NCBI GenBank assembly: GCA_016866645.1
Contig: VGLX01000075.1
Location: forward strand, 1-6,596
Direction: 5' to 3'
DNA length: 6,596 nucleotides
From: Candidatus Woesearchaeota archaeon
GTDB lineage: Archaea; Nanobdellota; Nanobdellia; SCGC-AAA011-G17; VGLX01
Position 1 is the first letter of the stretch. Each line of letters begins with the position of its first letter. Below, piece by piece: positions 4,824-6,596 of this stretch. The notes below the pieces were generated by a model. The model saw only the letters and a list, made by a program, of their open reading frames with translations, made no database searches and had not been told where the DNA came from. The position numbers and the translations under genes were made by a program.

Positions 4824-6422
4824 TCAAGCATAACACGCTTTTGTGTTCATCTGCTCATAATAGCCGCATATTGATTTTACGTAATTCTTAGTCTCGCGTA
4901 TGTTCGGTACGCCTTCAGCTTTCTTAACAGCGGTTAGCCCAGCGTTGTATGCTGCCAGGATGTTTTCAAACGTGGCGTCCAAATTAGTGTCCTTATCCAA
5001 CTCGCTAATTATCCATTTTATATGCTTTGATGCAGTATTTATGTTCTTTACAGAGTCGAAACGCTCATCATTCCTTATATCACATGAAGAGGATACTGTG
5101 TTGCAAATGTAAGTGCCCCCCACTTTAGAATAAGCCGGGACTTTCAGTCCGAGGCCTCTTGCAGTATCAGGCATTAGTTGAACTATGCCTGCAGCGCCTT
5201 TACTTGACACCGCGTTGGCTGTCCAATCGCTTTCTTTGGTTATCATCGCAGACAGCATGAAAAAGTCTATGTTGCTCGCTTTCGCAGCGTTGTAAACTTG
5301 TTTGATATAAACCTCTTTGGAGCTAAGTGCGGGTTTGAATTTTATGACCTTCTGCTTGTAGTCCTCTTCTGTGAGGGTATTATCAAACTCTAAGTAGGTA
5401 TTGACTTTTCCGAAGCATAGTTCCATCCCTTTAACCACGTCTGGCTCGGCGAGGTATATTTTTTTGTTGTCCTTAAAGTAAATTATGTCCTGATCACCTT
5501 TTAGCTTCTCTTGGTCCGAGTAGTCTTCTGTTTTGTAATTAAGCACTTGTCCGCCTTCATAGTTCCAGACTATGAGCTTAGCAAGCTTATTGTCTTTCAC
5601 AGTTTCTTTCTCGCTTGTTCCGCCTAAGATGAACGTTGTTTCTTTGTCTTTTTGCGAAACTTGCAGGCTGTACGGCAAATGTATGTTTTCCATTTTCATC
5701 TTGCCGCATTTACACGTGCTATCCCCGGAGTGTTCTTTACACCGCTTATATTGGGCTAAGAAGCCATAAAATGTCTTGTTTACTTTCTCTTCCAGTTGTT
5801 TAGTTCCTTTTTCGCAGTCTTTGATCATTCTTAGCTTTATGATGTCCTGTTCGGTTAGCTTGTCTGTCACGAAGCAGAGGTATACACTGTTTCCATCCTT
5901 AAGGTTATAGAGTATCGGCGCATTGTTCACTACCGTTTCGGTGTTAACCCTCAAGTCAGTTCCGTCTTTAGTGTTTATTGTAAAAATGCTCAGGTCTTCT
6001 TTTACTAAGCCTTTTCCCAGCATGCAGAACTTAAGGTTTTTAATTCCTAGCTTAGGAGTGTCTACAACTTTTATAGTCCCTTCCCCCCCCCTAACCAGTC
6101 TCAATTCTTCCATCTTCTCATTTAGGGGCTCTATCTTATATCCCTGAGGCAGCGAAGTGTCTGTCAAGTAGCATGTGCATGTTTCTGATTTTTTAGACAA
6201 TGACTCTATGCATTTCCCTAGGCTTTCGAAAACTTTTTTCGCATCAGAGGTCATGTATTCTTCCGCGTCTTGCCGCTGCTGTTTTACGCTTACCCCGAAT
6301 ACCTCATCTGCTATCTGCTTCACAGAGTTGTTGAACTCCGGAACTGTGAAGTATATTATGAGCGCGATTATGAATATCGTTACTAGGACTAAGAACCCTC
6401 CGATAGTGTATTCTCTTTCCAT
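4824..6422 (-). CDS. Membrane-anchored SLT-type (GH23) lytic transglycosylase with two Cys-rich repeat domains
   Basis: Enzymes of this family cleave the MurNAc-GlcNAc bond of bacterial murein, forming 1,6-anhydro-MurNAc ends. Residues about 10-27 form one transmembrane helix. Residues 65-185 and 219-340 are two diverged copies of a Cys domain (C71/C82-x-C84 with LPQGY; C228/C237-x-C239 with LPYSL; later C133, C183 and C336 in similar h-C-F/M contexts). Residues 371-525 are the SLT domain: KESDW with presumed catalytic Glu397, KGAAGIVQLMPDTA (408-421), AYNAG (491-495) and an R-E-T-K-N-Y-V motif (509-515). All hallmark motifs are present, so the enzyme should be active. C440 and C447, just before DERFD, and C519/C530 suggest extracellular disulfides. 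Unlike its neighbours, the N-terminus MEREYTIGGF has no K-G cleavage motif, and no upstream in-frame start exists before a stop at 6435-6437. AGGA at 6433-6436 is a weak ribosome site. Targeting bacterial murein is inference; the fold assignment is firm. Confidence 0.93.
   Translation of the reverse strand: MEREYTIGGFLVLVTIFIIALIIYFTVPEFNNSVKQIADEVFGVSVKQQRQDAEEYMTSDAKKVFESLGKCIESLSKKSETCTCYLTDTSLPQGYKIEPLNEKMEELRLVRGGEGTIKVVDTPKLGIKNLKFCMLGKGLVKEDLSIFTINTKDGTDLRVNTETVVNNAPILYNLKDGNSVYLCFVTDKLTEQDIIKLRMIKDCEKGTKQLEEKVNKTFYGFLAQYKRCKEHSGDSTCKCGKMKMENIHLPYSLQVSQKDKETTFILGGTSEKETVKDNKLAKLIVWNYEGGQVLNYKTEDYSDQEKLKGDQDIIYFKDNKKIYLAEPDVVKGMELCFGKVNTYLEFDNTLTEEDYKQKVIKFKPALSSKEVYIKQVYNAAKASNIDFFMLSAMITKESDWTANAVSSKGAAGIVQLMPDTARGLGLKVPAYSKVGGTYICNTVSSSCDIRNDERFDSVKNINTASKHIKWIISELDKDTNLDATFENILAAYNAGLTAVKKAEGVPNIRETKNYVKSICGYYEQMNTKACYA
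6083..6090 (-). repeat. G8 homopolymer inside the transglycosylase gene
   Basis: A run of eight C on the plus strand (eight G in the coding strand) spans codons R111-G112-G113 (AGG GGG GGG), followed by GAA, in the first Cys-rich repeat. A one-base slip would remove the whole catalytic domain. This is the longest G/C homopolymer I see in the window. Whether it is a phase-variable site or chance is unknown. Confidence 0.9.
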
Positions 6423-6426
6423 TTTT

Positions 6427-6591
6427 TTATTGTCCTAAAAAGTCCGGGACTATTTTTTTGAAAAAGTTCGTGCCTTTCTCCATTATGCTCTGCCTCATGC
6501 TGTCTGAGAACATAAGCATGACCACGATTATCAATAAGATTAGTACTATTGCGGCTAAGTATTCCCATTCCATCTTGCCAGATTTATCCAT
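6427..6591 (-). CDS. 54-residue pilin-like membrane mini-protein (start possibly beyond window edge)
   Basis: Reading the minus strand from the window edge gives an open frame starting MDKSGKMEWEYL, then one hydrophobic helix (about residues 11-28) and a short charged tail ending DFLGQ. The layout (K-S-G, acidic/aromatic residues, single helix, short outer tail) matches the 61- and 108-residue proteins further along, so I read it as a paralogous class III-signal pilin-like protein, inserted with the N-terminus inside and the tail outside. The stop lies only 4 bases before the start of the lytic transglycosylase gene, so the two are surely co-transcribed. An ATG at 6591 is used here, but the codon two places upstream is ?TG and cut by the window edge, so a slightly longer N-terminus cannot be excluded. 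It has no Cys and no enzymatic motif. Its role (structural subunit or partner of the enzyme) is inferred from position only. Confidence 0.8.
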   Translation of the reverse strand: MDKSGKMEWEYLAAIVLILLIIVVMLMFSDSMRQSIMEKGTNFFKKIVPDFLGQ

Positions 6592-6596
6592 TTTCA

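Noticed and set aside
2476..6422. Bacterial origin or contamination, given the murein hydrolases
   Set aside because: K-K-G class III N-termini on most genes, TATA/BRE-like elements at leaderless spacing and oligo-T terminators all point to an archaeon. No bacterial -35/-10 promoters or lipoprotein signals were seen.
1214..6438. Plus-strand open frames (for example 2813-3211, 1564-1821, 6175-6438)
   Set aside because: All lie opposite well-supported minus-strand genes with recognisable domains, and their translations are low-complexity Ser/Leu/Phe-rich mirrors with no domain or ribosome site.
83..6591. Locus as an archaellum or standard type IV pilus operon
   Set aside because: No archaellin-type glycine-rich subunits, assembly ATPase, membrane platform protein or prepilin peptidase is present. 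Only pilin-like proteins and hydrolases are seen.
1..6596. CRISPR array, tRNA/rRNA genes, insertion sequences or riboswitches
   Set aside because: No direct-repeat array, cloverleaf, transposase or inverted terminal repeats was found. All intergenic gaps are under 85 bases and are explained by terminators and promoters.

Overview
The window reads as a piece of a DPANN-type archaeal chromosome, most likely of Woesearchaeota/Pacearchaeota affinity (inference from sequence style; no database search was possible). The reasons are archaeal class III (type IV pilin-like) N-termini of the form K-K/R-G or K-K-A followed by one hydrophobic helix on most genes, archaeal TATA/BRE-like promoters placed so that some transcripts would be leaderless, oligo-T terminators, ATGA start/stop overlaps, and Cys-rich secreted domains. 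All nine genes lie on the minus strand and fill the window almost completely.

In transcription order (high to low coordinates) there are four blocks. (1) A 54-residue pilin-like mini-protein (6427-6591) lies 4 bases ahead of a 532-residue membrane-anchored protein ending in an apparently intact SLT/GH23 lytic transglycosylase domain (4824-6422). (2) A 108-residue pilin-like protein with a six-Cys ectodomain (4424-4750) has its own promoter and Shine-Dalgarno site. (3) A 61-residue pilin-like mini-protein (4170-4355) overlaps by ATGA a 565-residue class III-signal protein with a Cys-rich stalk, a possible degenerate amidase-like domain and an intact M23 (LytM) metallopeptidase domain (2476-4173). 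(4) After a T10 tract and a leaderless promoter comes a tightly coupled four-gene run of pilin-like proteins of 103, 145, 177 and 351 residues (83-2410), each joined to the next by ATGA. A hairpin and T7 tract follow.

Together these look like an extracellular, pilus-like or membrane-displayed apparatus that carries two complementary murein-cutting enzymes, one for glycan strands and one for peptide cross-links. Archaea of this kind are not expected to make murein, so the plausible target is a bacterial wall, for predation, defence against competitors, nutrition or contact with a bacterial partner. A Cys-containing domain appears twice in the transglycosylase protein and again in the last gene of the cluster, which ties the two ends of the locus together. 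No secretion/assembly ATPase, membrane platform protein or prepilin peptidase is in the window, so assembly would depend on genes elsewhere.
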